The notes beneath the pieces are model-generated. The model was not told the DNA's origin, did no database searches, and saw only the letters and a program-made list of their open reading frames with translations. The translations under genes and the position numbers were made by a program. Source: an uncultured Oscillospiraceae bacterium (GTDB lineage: Bacteria > Bacillota > Clostridia > Oscillospirales > Acutalibacteraceae). From it: 60,626 nucleotides of DNA. Each line of letters begins with the position of its first letter. The first letter of the stretch is position 1. Of the stretch, positions 22,860-30,320 are shown in pieces. The stretch spans positions 1-60,626 of the forward strand of contig URKX01000011.1 in assembly GCA_900548545.1 (NCBI GenBank), read 5' to 3'.

Positions 22860-23933
22860 TTATAGCCACATGGGAAGATTGACTATCAAGATATAGCACA
22901 CAAACAGGCAGATGGCAATGGGAGCATTGACGCCGCCCTTGGCATCCAAAGTCATGTTGGGGTCGCCGTCGTTGCCGGCGGCTTTCACTTTGCGGGCGGT
23001 GCGGATGCAGTGGCGCATATACATTTTATTCCCCCGGATGCCCACAACGATCATCACCGCCAGCATACACAGCAGGATGATGCCCGGCAGGAACATACAG
23101 AACATTTGCCAGGGGTTTTGCATCAAGATCTGGCTCATGGCCAGCTGTTGCTCATAAGTGGGGTACAAGGTTTGGGTGACGTCAATGCCCACCTGTTCCA
23201 TCAGCTGCAGCTGAAGGGGGGCCGCCACCAAATACAGCGCGGCTTGTAACCCGATGAACAGCGCAAACATAATCACGGTGACGATAGTGCCGTACTTGTA
23301 CTGTTTGCGGTAGAGCATCCAAGGCCCAGAGAGCAAAAAAGCGGTGAAATTAAACTTGTTTTTTCCCGTTTGCTTCATATAGCGGAACACCGGCATATAA
23401 TAAGCGGTGTTCTGCTTCACCAACTTGGAGGCATCCCCAAAAGTGACGCCGGTGTCCAACATCTCCGCCGGGGAAACGCCGCCCATGGGGTCGTAAGAAA
23501 AGGGGGGCACTGCGCTGCCAAAGCCGGCCCTAGGCGCGGAATAGCCCCCGAAGGAACCGGGGCGGGGAGGAGGTACCTGCCCATAAGGGGAGGTTTCTTG
23601 GCCTTTTCCGGTATTGGAGTTGGTGTATTGCTGAGGTTCCCCGGTGAGGGATGCGCCGCAGCGGTTGCAAAAGAGGGCGCTGTGGGCGTTTAAAGTGCCG
23701 CACACAGGGCACTCTTGGTCCTTGATCTCCGTACGGGGGTCGGGGGCTTCCGGCGGGGCGGGGGGTTCCCAGGCTTTCCCTTCCTTGTGGAGGTCTTCGA
23801 AAATGCACTTGCCTTTTTCCTGATAACAAGCCCGGTGGTACGGCGCCCCGCACTCCGGGCAGACAACAATGTCGTCGCCCTGGCGGAAGGGCACCCCGCA
23901 CACAGGGCACTTGATTCCAGTATAATCCAGCAT
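22860..23933 (-). CDS. RING/zinc-ribbon membrane protein
   Basis: The product has 357 residues. The N-terminal treble-clef zinc finger CPVCGVPFRQGDDIVVCPEC followed by GAPYHRACYQ fits the prokaryotic RING family. A second ribbon (CPVCGTLNAH, FCNRCGASL) follows. A Pro/Gly/Tyr-rich linker leads to a membrane domain similar to DUF2628: LLSGPWMLYRKQYKYGTIV, IGLQAALYLVAAPLQ and LPGIILLCMLAVMIVVGI. ATG 23933 follows AAGGAAAGGA. Such proteins are common in Oscillospirales and of unknown function. Confidence 0.8.
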   Translation of the reverse strand: MLDYTGIKCPVCGVPFRQGDDIVVCPECGAPYHRACYQEKGKCIFEDLHKEGKAWEPPAPPEAPDPRTEIKDQECPVCGTLNAHSALFCNRCGASLTGEPQQYTNSNTGKGQETSPYGQVPPPRPGSFGGYSAPRAGFGSAVPPFSYDPMGGVSPAEMLDTGVTFGDASKLVKQNTAYYMPVFRYMKQTGKNKFNFTAFLLSGPWMLYRKQYKYGTIVTVIMFALFIGLQAALYLVAAPLQLQLMEQVGIDVTQTLYPTYEQQLAMSQILMQNPWQMFCMFLPGIILLCMLAVMIVVGIRGNKMYMRHCIRTARKVKAAGNDGDPNMTLDAKGGVNAPIAICLFVCYILIVNLPMWL

Positions 23934-24099
23934 GAGCGGTCCTTTCCTTTTCACATAGAATAAAATGAATATTTGTGATTATGATTATTTTACACGATTC
24001 TTCACCAAAGCGCAACGAAATCCCGTTTAATTTTCAGTCTGTTAATAATTATTGCAGCTTTCAGCCCGGGGAGGGACGTCAAATTCTGAAAGATATGGT

Positions 24100-24128
24100 T
24101 TGCTTTTTTCCCCAGTTTCCAGTATAAT
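24100..24128 (+). promoter_or_regulatory. promoter of prfB
   Basis: TTGCTT (24100-24105) is 17 bases from TATAAT (24123-24128). The predicted RNA start is about 35 bases before the coding sequence. Confidence 0.75.
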
Positions 24129-24169
24129 AGCAGGAGAAAACGATTTTTGGAAAGGTTGTCCATGAAACT

Positions 24170-25297
24170 ATGCTGCAATTTGAAGAGTTGAAACGGGAGC
24201 TGGAAGAACAGGAAGAAGCCCTGGAAGCCCTGGGCGAGGCCCTGGGCCTGGAAAAGCTTCGGGAAGAGGTGGAAATGCTGGAGCATAAGTCCGCCGAGCC
24301 GGGCTTCTGGGACAACATGGAGCAGGCGCAAAAGATCACTCAGCGCATGGCGGCCTTAAAAGATAAGGATGAATCCTACCAGCGGCTGCAGAGCCGTGCG
24401 GGAGACTGCATGGCCTTGATCGAAATGGGCGACGAGGCCGAAGACCTCTCTTTGGTGGACGAGGCCAAAGCGGAGATTGAGTCCATCAAAAATGAAATTG
24501 CTTCCATGAGGCTTGCCACCCTGCTCACCGGGGAATATGACAAAAACAATGCCATCCTAACCTTCCACGCGGGGTCCGGCGGCACCGAGGCCCAGGACTG
24601 GGCGGAAATGCTGTTCCGGATGTATAACCGCTGGGCGGAGCGCCACGGCTACAAGGTGGAAACCCTGGACTATCTGGACGGGGATGAGGCTGGCTTGAAA
24701 AGCGCTTCCATTATGGTGGAGGGCGAAAACGCCTACGGTTACCTGAAGAGCGAGGCGGGTGTCCACCGGCTGGTGCGGGTTTCCCCCTTTGACGCGGCGG
24801 GCCGGCGACAGACCTCTTTTGCTTCCCTGGAAGTGATGCCCGAGATGGAGTTGGATAACAGTGTGGAGATCCCCCCGGAGGACATTAAAATGGAGGTGTA
24901 CCGGGCCAGCGGCGCCGGCGGCCAGAAGGTGAATAAGACCTCCTCCGCTGTGCGGCTGATTCATATCCCCACCGGCATTGTGGTTTCCTGCCAGGTGGAG
25001 CGCAGTCAGTACCAAAACCGGGAAGTGGCCATGAAAATGCTGGTGGCCAAACTGGTGGAGATCAAAGAGCGGGAAAATTTGGAGAAGATTTCCGATATCA
25101 AAGGCGAACAGAAGGAGATCACCTGGGGCAGCCAGATCCGCTCCTACGTGTTCATGCCCTATACCATGGTAAAAGACCACCGCACCGGCTTTGAAACCGG
25201 CAATGTCAATGGTGTGATGGATGGCGATTTAGATGGTTTTATCAATGCCTACCTCACCGCTTCCAGCCAGGGGACTTTGGGGGCAGATGTCGAATAA
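24170..25297 (+). CDS. prfB: peptide chain release factor 2, without the usual programmed frameshift
   Basis: The product has 375 residues with the GGQ motif (ASGAGGQKVNKTSSAVRL) and the TLDYLDGDEAGLKSAS region of class I factors. It recognises UGA and UAA. The N-terminus MLQFEELKRELEEQEEALE aligns with complete RF2 proteins, yet the frame is continuous, so the +1 frameshift at an in-frame UGA near codon 25 is absent. The start is odd: GGAAAGG (24149-24155) is 14 bases from ATG 24170 but 6 from an out-of-frame ATG at 24162, which opens a 9-codon frame ending in TGA. Translation may initiate on either, so the start needs care. Confidence 0.95.
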   Translation: MLQFEELKRELEEQEEALEALGEALGLEKLREEVEMLEHKSAEPGFWDNMEQAQKITQRMAALKDKDESYQRLQSRAGDCMALIEMGDEAEDLSLVDEAKAEIESIKNEIASMRLATLLTGEYDKNNAILTFHAGSGGTEAQDWAEMLFRMYNRWAERHGYKVETLDYLDGDEAGLKSASIMVEGENAYGYLKSEAGVHRLVRVSPFDAAGRRQTSFASLEVMPEMELDNSVEIPPEDIKMEVYRASGAGGQKVNKTSSAVRLIHIPTGIVVSCQVERSQYQNREVAMKMLVAKLVEIKERENLEKISDIKGEQKEITWGSQIRSYVFMPYTMVKDHRTGFETGNVNGVMDGDLDGFINAYLTASSQGTLGADVE

Positions 25298-25317
25298 TTG
25301 GATTGTAAGAGAGGAAC

Positions 25318-25352
25318 AAAAGCCTCCGGCATAGGGCCGGGGGCTTTTTTGT
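25318..25352 (+). terminator. rho-independent terminator after prfB
   Basis: AGCCTCCGGC pairs with GCCGGGGGCT (one wobble) and is followed by TTTTTT. Confidence 0.85.
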
Positions 25353-25419
25353 CCCGTTTCCCATTTGCCGCGCATACATTGTACTGTGGAATGCTATCAA
25401 TGGAAGAGGGGGAGAGTGT

Positions 25420-26163
25420 ATGGATCACATCTACTATTATGGCCGGCCCTGTTGTTTCCCTTGCCCAACAGGGGGGGTTCCCGGCCCTCAAGGGGAACCA
25501 GGCCCTGCTGGGGCGACAGGAGCCACGGGCCCTCAAGGGGAGCCAGGCCCTGCTGGGGTGACAGGAGCCACCGGCCCTCAAGGGGAACCAGGCCCCACGG
25601 GGGCAAGGGGAGCCACCGGCCCTCAAGGGGAGCCAGGTCCTGCTGGGACGACAGGAGCCACGGGCCCTCAAGGGGAGCCAGGCCCTGCTGGGGCGACGGG
25701 AGCCACCGGCCCTCAAGGGGAGCCAGGCCCCACGGGGGCAACGGGAGCCACGGGGACGGTCCCCACAGACAGCGCAGCCTCTTATTACAATTTCCAAGCG
25801 CAGCTGACGTCTGGGGAGCAGATCCCCGTTTTTTCCCAATATACGGATCCCCAGGGGAACATTGTCCAGAGCAATACTAGGGCAATTTCCCTAGCGGCAG
25901 GCAATTACCTGGTTTCCTACAAAATATCCGTCACGCTAAACCAGCCCGGATATATCCAAGTCACGCCCAGCTGGGGTGGCGCCGCCCACTTGGAAAACGG
26001 TGTTTATTTTGCCACCACAGCCAACGGCTCCAGTGCGGTGGGATCGGCCCATTTCATTATCCAAGCCGCCGGGCCTACCACGTTCTTTTTAACCTATTCT
26101 GGTGCAGATGCCTCCAATGGGGAGGTTAATCTCACCTTGCTGCGTCTGCGGGATGCCACCTAG
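25420..26163 (+). CDS. collagen-like repeat protein, putative exosporium glycoprotein
   Basis: The product has 247 residues. A short head with CCFPCPTGG is followed by about 90 residues of Gly-X-Y triplets in units such as GPQGEPGPAGATGAT, then a C-terminal domain of about 130 residues (SYYNFQAQLTSGEQIPVFSQ, AGNYLVSYKISVTLNQP, NGEVNLTLLRLRD) resembling the trimeric TNF-like BclA C-terminus. BclA-type proteins form the hair-like nap of spores. There is no N-terminal signal peptide, as in many exosporium proteins. ATG 25420 follows AGAGGGGGAG. A CATACATT at 25373 resembles a mother-cell sigma -10, without a matching -35. Confidence 0.85.
   Translation: MDHIYYYGRPCCFPCPTGGVPGPQGEPGPAGATGATGPQGEPGPAGVTGATGPQGEPGPTGARGATGPQGEPGPAGTTGATGPQGEPGPAGATGATGPQGEPGPTGATGATGTVPTDSAASYYNFQAQLTSGEQIPVFSQYTDPQGNIVQSNTRAISLAAGNYLVSYKISVTLNQPGYIQVTPSWGGAAHLENGVYFATTANGSSAVGSAHFIIQAAGPTTFFLTYSGADASNGEVNLTLLRLRDAT
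25483..25755 (+). repeat. tandem 45-bp repeats encoding Gly-X-Y
   Basis: About six units of 45 bp, starting GGCCCTCAAGGGGA(A/G)CCAGG, encode GPQGEPGP plus a variable AG/TG(A/V/T)(T/R)GA(T) part. The units are near-identical at DNA level, which favours slippage and length variation between strains. Confidence 0.85.
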
Positions 26164-26211
26164 TGTTTTAAGAAGCCTCCTGGAAAAATTGGGCATTTAT
26201 ACGGGTTCCGC

Positions 26212-26240
26212 TTGCTTTTGATGGGAAAATCGTGTATAGT
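26212..26240 (+). promoter_or_regulatory. promoter of the nfeD-SPFH operon
   Basis: TTGCTT (26212-26217) is 17 bases from TATAGT (26235-26240). Confidence 0.7.
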
Positions 26241-26292
26241 AAAACCAAAGCTTCTCCCGCTTTTTGAGGGAAGTTGGGAAAGGGGAATCACA

Positions 26293-26769
26293 ATGGAAAT
26301 CATGGATTTTGTGTGGCTGGGCATTGCGATCCTGGCGGCTGTGGTGGAGGCCATCGTGCCGGCTTTGGTGTCGATTTGGTTTGTGCCGGCTGGCCTTGTG
26401 GCGCTGGTCCTCAGTTTGTTTGGCGCGCCTTTGTGGGCACAGATCCTGCTGTTTGTTGTGGTTTCTTTTGTGTCCCTTGCCTTTACCAGGCCTTTGGCCA
26501 GAAAGCTTTTAGCTTTCCACCGGGAGCGCACCAACGCGGACCGTGTGGTAGGAGCCACCGGGATCGTCATCCAAGATATCGACAATATCGTGGGGACTGG
26601 CCGGGTCGTGGTGATGGGGAACAGCTGGTCTGCCCGTTCCAGCGAAGTTGATGGGAAGATCGACGCCGGGGTTAAGGTGCGGATTGAGCAAATCGTGGGG
26701 GTAACGCTGCTGGTCACCCCGGTGCCCCCTGGGTCGGAGGAAAAGGAGGAGGTAAACAATGCAAACTGA
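26293..26769 (+). CDS. NfeD-like membrane protein
   Basis: The product has 158 residues. Two to three N-terminal membrane segments (FVWLGIAILAAVVEAIVPAL, AGLVALVLSLFG, ILLFVVVSFVSLAF) are followed by a small OB-fold domain (VGATGIVIQDIDNIVGTG, DAGVKVRIEQIVGVTLLV), the short NfeD type. NfeD proteins act with SPFH/stomatin proteins in membrane microdomains. ATG 26293 follows AAAGGGGAA. It overlaps the SPFH gene by 11 bases. Confidence 0.9.
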   Translation: MEIMDFVWLGIAILAAVVEAIVPALVSIWFVPAGLVALVLSLFGAPLWAQILLFVVVSFVSLAFTRPLARKLLAFHRERTNADRVVGATGIVIQDIDNIVGTGRVVVMGNSWSARSSEVDGKIDAGVKVRIEQIVGVTLLVTPVPPGSEEKEEVNNAN

Positions 26770-27682
26770 GTTCTATGGTACCACAGTGGTTGTGATCGTG
26801 CTGCTGGTGTTCGTCCTGGCGGTGATCATTGCCAATATCAAGATTGTACCCCAAGCCCACTCGTTTGTGGTGGAGCGCTTGGGAGCGTTCCATGCGTCCT
26901 GGGGGACGGGGCTTCATGTGAAGATCCCCTTCCTGGACCGCGTTGCTAAAAAAGTCAGCCTGAAAGAACAGGTCGTCGATTTCCCGCCCCAGCCGGTGAT
27001 TACCAAAGATAATGTCACCATGCAGATTGACACGGTGGTGTATTTCCAGATCACAGATCCCAAGCTCTATGCCTATGGTGTGGAAAACCCTATTTCTGCC
27101 ATTGAAAACTTGACCGCCACCACGTTGCGGAACATTATTGGCGAGATGGAGTTGGATCACACCCTTACGTCCCGGGATGTGATCAACTCCAAAATCCGGG
27201 TGATCCTGGACGAGGCTACCGACGCCTGGGGGATCAAGGTGAACCGGGTGGAACTGAAAAATATCATCCCGCCTACGGAAATCCAGGATTCCATGGAGAA
27301 GCAGATGAAGGCCGAGCGGGAGCGCCGGGCAAAAATCCTGGATGCCGAGGGCGAAAAGCGCAGTGCCATCCTCATTGCCGAGGGCCAGAAGGAGTCCGCG
27401 GTGCTCCGTGCCGAGGCGATCAAAGAAACCAAGATCCGGGAGGCCCAAGGTGAGGCGGAAGCCATCCTATCGGTGCAGCGGGCTGTGGCCGACGCCATCA
27501 AGCTGATGAACGAGGCCAATCCCTCTGAGGGTGTTATCGCCATCAAGAGCCTGGAAGCTTTTGAAAAGGCTGCTGATGGGAAGGCCACCAAGATCATCAT
27601 TCCGTCCAACATCCAGAGCCTGGCAGGTCTTGCCACTTCTGTGAAGGAATTGATGTTCGACAGCCCGGAAGGGAACGTGTAG
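26759..27682 (+). CDS. SPFH/Band 7 (slipin/QmcA-type) membrane protein
   Basis: The product has 307 residues. One N-terminal membrane segment (VVVIVLLVFVLAVIIANI) precedes the SPFH domain (VPQAHSFVVERLGAFHASWG, TKDNVTMQIDTVVYFQITDP, NIIGEMELDHTLTSRD). Then comes a long coiled coil rich in Glu-Ala (EKQMKAERERRAKILDAEGE) and a C-terminal SLAGLATSVKEL. It scaffolds membrane microdomains. Partner of the upstream NfeD-like protein, whose stop codon overlaps its start. Confidence 0.95.
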   Translation: MQTEFYGTTVVVIVLLVFVLAVIIANIKIVPQAHSFVVERLGAFHASWGTGLHVKIPFLDRVAKKVSLKEQVVDFPPQPVITKDNVTMQIDTVVYFQITDPKLYAYGVENPISAIENLTATTLRNIIGEMELDHTLTSRDVINSKIRVILDEATDAWGIKVNRVELKNIIPPTEIQDSMEKQMKAERERRAKILDAEGEKRSAILIAEGQKESAVLRAEAIKETKIREAQGEAEAILSVQRAVADAIKLMNEANPSEGVIAIKSLEAFEKAADGKATKIIIPSNIQSLAGLATSVKELMFDSPEGNV

Positions 27683-27803
27683 CCCGGCTTTTCTCAGAAA
27701 TCTGGTCCAGGGTTTTTTTCTTTGTTCTACAGGAAAACCAATCCCCGCGGCGGCGTGTTATACTAATTTTAGAGAGTCACGCTGTGAAATAGGAGGCGGT
27801 GTC

Positions 27804-28091
27804 ATGAAAAAGAAGGTTTGGTGGAAAAAAGCGGCGCTGCTGTGTGGGATGATGGCCCTTTTGCCCTTCTGTATGGGGATCTGCCTGGTGCCCACTGCAT
27901 CGCCAGAACCGGAAGTTCCCCGGGACCAGGGGAGAGATGCTGCCCTGGTCTTCACGGTGCCGGAGCCGGATTCAAGTTATGAGGGGACCCTTCCCAAACC
28001 GGAAGTTCCTTTCCCGGATACCCAGCTTCCAGAGTGTTTTTGGGAACTGCCCAATCCGCAAGAACAAGCCCCGGTTGTCCCAGTGGAATAA
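27804..28091 (+). CDS. small exported or anchored Pro-rich protein
   Basis: The product has 95 residues. The N-terminus MKKKVWWKKAALLCGMMALL is a signal or anchor, with Cys near residue 27 that is not in a good lipobox. The rest is Pro/Glu-rich with three PEVP-like stretches. No family is recognised. ATG 27804 follows AGGAGG; a -10 TATACT lies near 27760. A perfect terminator follows. Confidence 0.65.
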   Translation: MKKKVWWKKAALLCGMMALLPFCMGICLVPTASPEPEVPRDQGRDAALVFTVPEPDSSYEGTLPKPEVPFPDTQLPECFWELPNPQEQAPVVPVE

Positions 28092-28104
28092 ACGGACAAA
28101 AAAA

Positions 28105-28135
28105 GCCCTCCGTGAATGCACGGAGGGCCTTTTTA
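28105..28135. terminator. bidirectional terminator between convergent genes
   Basis: GCCCTCCGTG (28105-28114) pairs perfectly with CACGGAGGGC (28119-28128) around AATG. Runs of A upstream and T downstream serve both strands. Confidence 0.9.
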
Positions 28136-28143
28136 ACTGCAAG

Positions 28144-28995
28144 TTATAAGTTTTCTTTCAGCCAGGCAATGTCTTCTGCCAGGCAAGCGATACGGTCCTT
28201 GCCGCCGTAGCTGGCTTCCCGTTCCACCACATACAGGACGTTGTCCCGCTGGGCGTCAGCGGCAGCCTTTACAGCTTTCCAGTCCACAATTCCGGTGCCC
28301 TGGGGTACGTTGAGTTTGTTGCGTTCTTCCAGCATTTTCAGGAATTCCGGTGGGATAATGGGCTTGCCATTTTCATCCAACTCAAACTCGGGACGTTCCA
28401 CAGCGGCGTGGCGGGAGCGGGGCTTTTCCACTCCAATCACGGCGTTGTTCTCCTTGATGTGGATTGCTGCGATACGGCCTGCGTGCTTTTGAATGTATTC
28501 CTGAGGGACTACGCCAGCAGCGGAAGCCCATCCGCAGTCGATTTCAAAAGCTACCGTTTCGGGATCGGTGTTTTCAATCACCCAGTCCAGAAGGTACTTG
28601 CCCTCGTCCACATAGAACTCGTTGGTGTGGTTGTGGTAGCCAATGGTGATGCCGTATTCCTTGGCGAGCTTTCCAAGGCGGTTCAGCTCTTCAGCGACTT
28701 CCTTGGCTTCCTGCGCCGTATTGAAGGGGGCGTTGGGGCAGGCTACATATTTTACGCCAAGCTGGGCGAGATAGGGCAAGTCCTGCTCGATGAACTCCAA
28801 GCTTACATGGGCGGAAACGGCTTTGATGCCGGTTTCTTCCAGAACCTTGACCACATCCCCGGCAGGGACGCCGTCGTAATCCCGAATCAGTTCTACCCCA
28901 GAAAACCCAAGTTCCCCAGCCTTGCGCAGCTTGTCCAAAAAAGACAGCCCCGTGTCAAAGCCAAAGGAGTAAATCTGCAAGTTGACGTTGTTCAT
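28144..28995 (-). CDS. sugar phosphate isomerase/epimerase (xylose isomerase-like TIM barrel)
   Basis: The product has 283 residues. Motifs AVSAHVSLEF, ITIGYHNHTNEFYV, AFEIDCGWASAAG and RIAAIHIKEN mark the AP-endonuclease-2 fold, with Glu, Asp and His metal ligands. The family includes inosose dehydratase and sugar epimerases. It follows the Gfo/Idh/MocA dehydrogenase gene by about 45 bases on the same strand, so the two probably act in one sugar or inositol pathway. ATG 28995 follows AAGGGTG; the GTG at 29004 is an alternative. Confidence 0.9.
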   Translation of the reverse strand: MNNVNLQIYSFGFDTGLSFLDKLRKAGELGFSGVELIRDYDGVPAGDVVKVLEETGIKAVSAHVSLEFIEQDLPYLAQLGVKYVACPNAPFNTAQEAKEVAEELNRLGKLAKEYGITIGYHNHTNEFYVDEGKYLLDWVIENTDPETVAFEIDCGWASAAGVVPQEYIQKHAGRIAAIHIKENNAVIGVEKPRSRHAAVERPEFELDENGKPIIPPEFLKMLEERNKLNVPQGTGIVDWKAVKAAADAQRDNVLYVVEREASYGGKDRIACLAEDIAWLKENL

Positions 28996-29041
28996 GGGAA
29001 ACACACCCTTATTTCAGAAGTCGTTTCAAACCTGCTGCCCC

Positions 29042-30160
29042 TTAGAAGTAAACAGGCTTGCCAGTCTTAGAGGACTGGTAGATGGCGTCCAGGATCTTGG
29101 TGACAACAAAAGCCTGGTCGGCGGTGACGAACAGCTCGCCTTCGCCGCGGAGGGCTTTCACCCAAATCTCATGCTCCTTGGAAACGGGAGCAGGGCCCTG
29201 GCTGAAGCCGGGGATGTAAGAGGCAACCTTGTTGCCTACCATGGTCACAGCGGGCTGGCCAGCCACGATGTGGTTCAGGCGGACCTGGTCATCCAGAGTG
29301 TCCAAACCGCCCTTGGTACCAGCCAGCATCACATGGGCCTTGTCGTTGCAGCCGGATTCAGGCAGCATATTCATGGCCCAAGAAGCGCGCAGGTTGATCA
29401 CAGCGCCGTTCTTCATCTTGATGTGGCCGATCGCGGAATCTTCCACGTCGTAGGTTTTGTTGTTCCAGTTGTCCTGCTCGCCGCGGGAATTGATCTGGCC
29501 CTGATGCTCGGGATCCAGCAACTGGCCCAGCTTTTCAAAGGAAGTACCCACAACGTAGTCCACGTCGTAGTTGTTCATCATGAACAGGGTCAGATCCAAA
29601 GCATGGGTGCCGATGTCGATCAGGGGGCCGCCGCCCTGCTTGGATTTGTCGGTGAACACACCCCAAGTGGGCACGCCGCGACGGCGCAGATAGGTGGCCT
29701 CAGCGTAATAGATGTCACCCAGCCAGCCGTCGTCCACGACCTTCTTAGCAACCTGGTTCACGGGGAAATGACGGTACTGATAGCCGATGGTCAGCATCTT
29801 GCCGGTGCGGTCGCGGGCGTCCAGCATTTTCTGGGCGTCAGCGGGGGTAGCGGCCATGGGCTTCTCGCACAAGACGTGCTTGCCGGCTTCCAGAGCAGCC
29901 ACAGTGATCTCGCAGTGAGCCACGTTGGGGGTCAGCACATGCACGGCGTCGATGGTGGGGTCAGCCAGCAGTTCGTGATAGTCGGTGTAAACCTTGGCGT
30001 CAGGGGTACCGTATTCCTTAGCGGCTTTCTCGGCGCGCTCAGGGATCAGGTCACAGAACGCGACCATGTCTACATATTCTTTCTGCTGAGCCATACCGGG
30101 AAAATGTTTGCCGTTGGCGATACCGCCGCAGCCAATAAAGCCGATCTTTAATTTTGCCAT
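29042..30160 (-). CDS. Gfo/Idh/MocA family oxidoreductase
   Basis: The product has 372 residues. The Rossmann start KIGFIGCGGIANGKHF binds NAD(P). The catalytic-site EKPMAATPADAQKM carries the conserved Glu-Lys-Pro. The C-terminal domain shows GGGPLIDIGTHALDLTLFMM with the active-site His region. It oxidises or reduces a sugar or cyclitol; the substrate is unknown. ATG 30160 follows AGGAGGAG. It is first in the two-gene operon, behind a promoter with a palindromic operator. Confidence 0.93.
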   Translation of the reverse strand: MAKLKIGFIGCGGIANGKHFPGMAQQKEYVDMVAFCDLIPERAEKAAKEYGTPDAKVYTDYHELLADPTIDAVHVLTPNVAHCEITVAALEAGKHVLCEKPMAATPADAQKMLDARDRTGKMLTIGYQYRHFPVNQVAKKVVDDGWLGDIYYAEATYLRRRGVPTWGVFTDKSKQGGGPLIDIGTHALDLTLFMMNNYDVDYVVGTSFEKLGQLLDPEHQGQINSRGEQDNWNNKTYDVEDSAIGHIKMKNGAVINLRASWAMNMLPESGCNDKAHVMLAGTKGGLDTLDDQVRLNHIVAGQPAVTMVGNKVASYIPGFSQGPAPVSKEHEIWVKALRGEGELFVTADQAFVVTKILDAIYQSSKTGKPVYF

Positions 30161-30203
30161 TGGGATCTCCTCCTAATTGTTTTCCATACACGTTCAAAAA
30201 CGT

Positions 30204-30246
30204 GTTTGTACAAACTCATTTTAGTACAAATTTTTTCAAAAGTAAA
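30204..30246 (-). promoter_or_regulatory. promoter and palindromic operator of the Gfo/Idh/MocA operon
   Basis: On the minus strand TTTACT (30246-30241) is 17 bases from TAAAAT (30223-30218). Just downstream lies the perfect 12-bp palindrome GTTTGTACAAAC (30204-30215). A second inverted repeat, CACGTT/AACGTG, spans 30189-30204. A sugar-responsive repressor (LacI or GntR type) would be expected; none is encoded nearby. Confidence 0.65.
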
Positions 30247-30320
30247 GAGATTTGCATTCAAAGTTTTTAGAAAAGATTCTGAAAATATTTCTTAAAAGCC
30301 CTCGATCAAGGACGAGGGAA

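Noticed and set aside
24162..24191. Short frame overlapping prfB as a classical +1 frameshift leader
   Set aside because: The shift needed would be -1, and the RF2 frame already includes the complete N-terminus; it was kept only as a possible re-initiation element.
25373..25380. SigK/SigE promoter for the collagen-like gene
   Set aside because: CATACATT fits a mother-cell -10, but no matching -35 is found at the proper distance.
25483..25755. Regular 45-bp repeats that could be mistaken for a CRISPR array
   Set aside because: The units have no unique spacers and are in frame as Gly-X-Y triplets.
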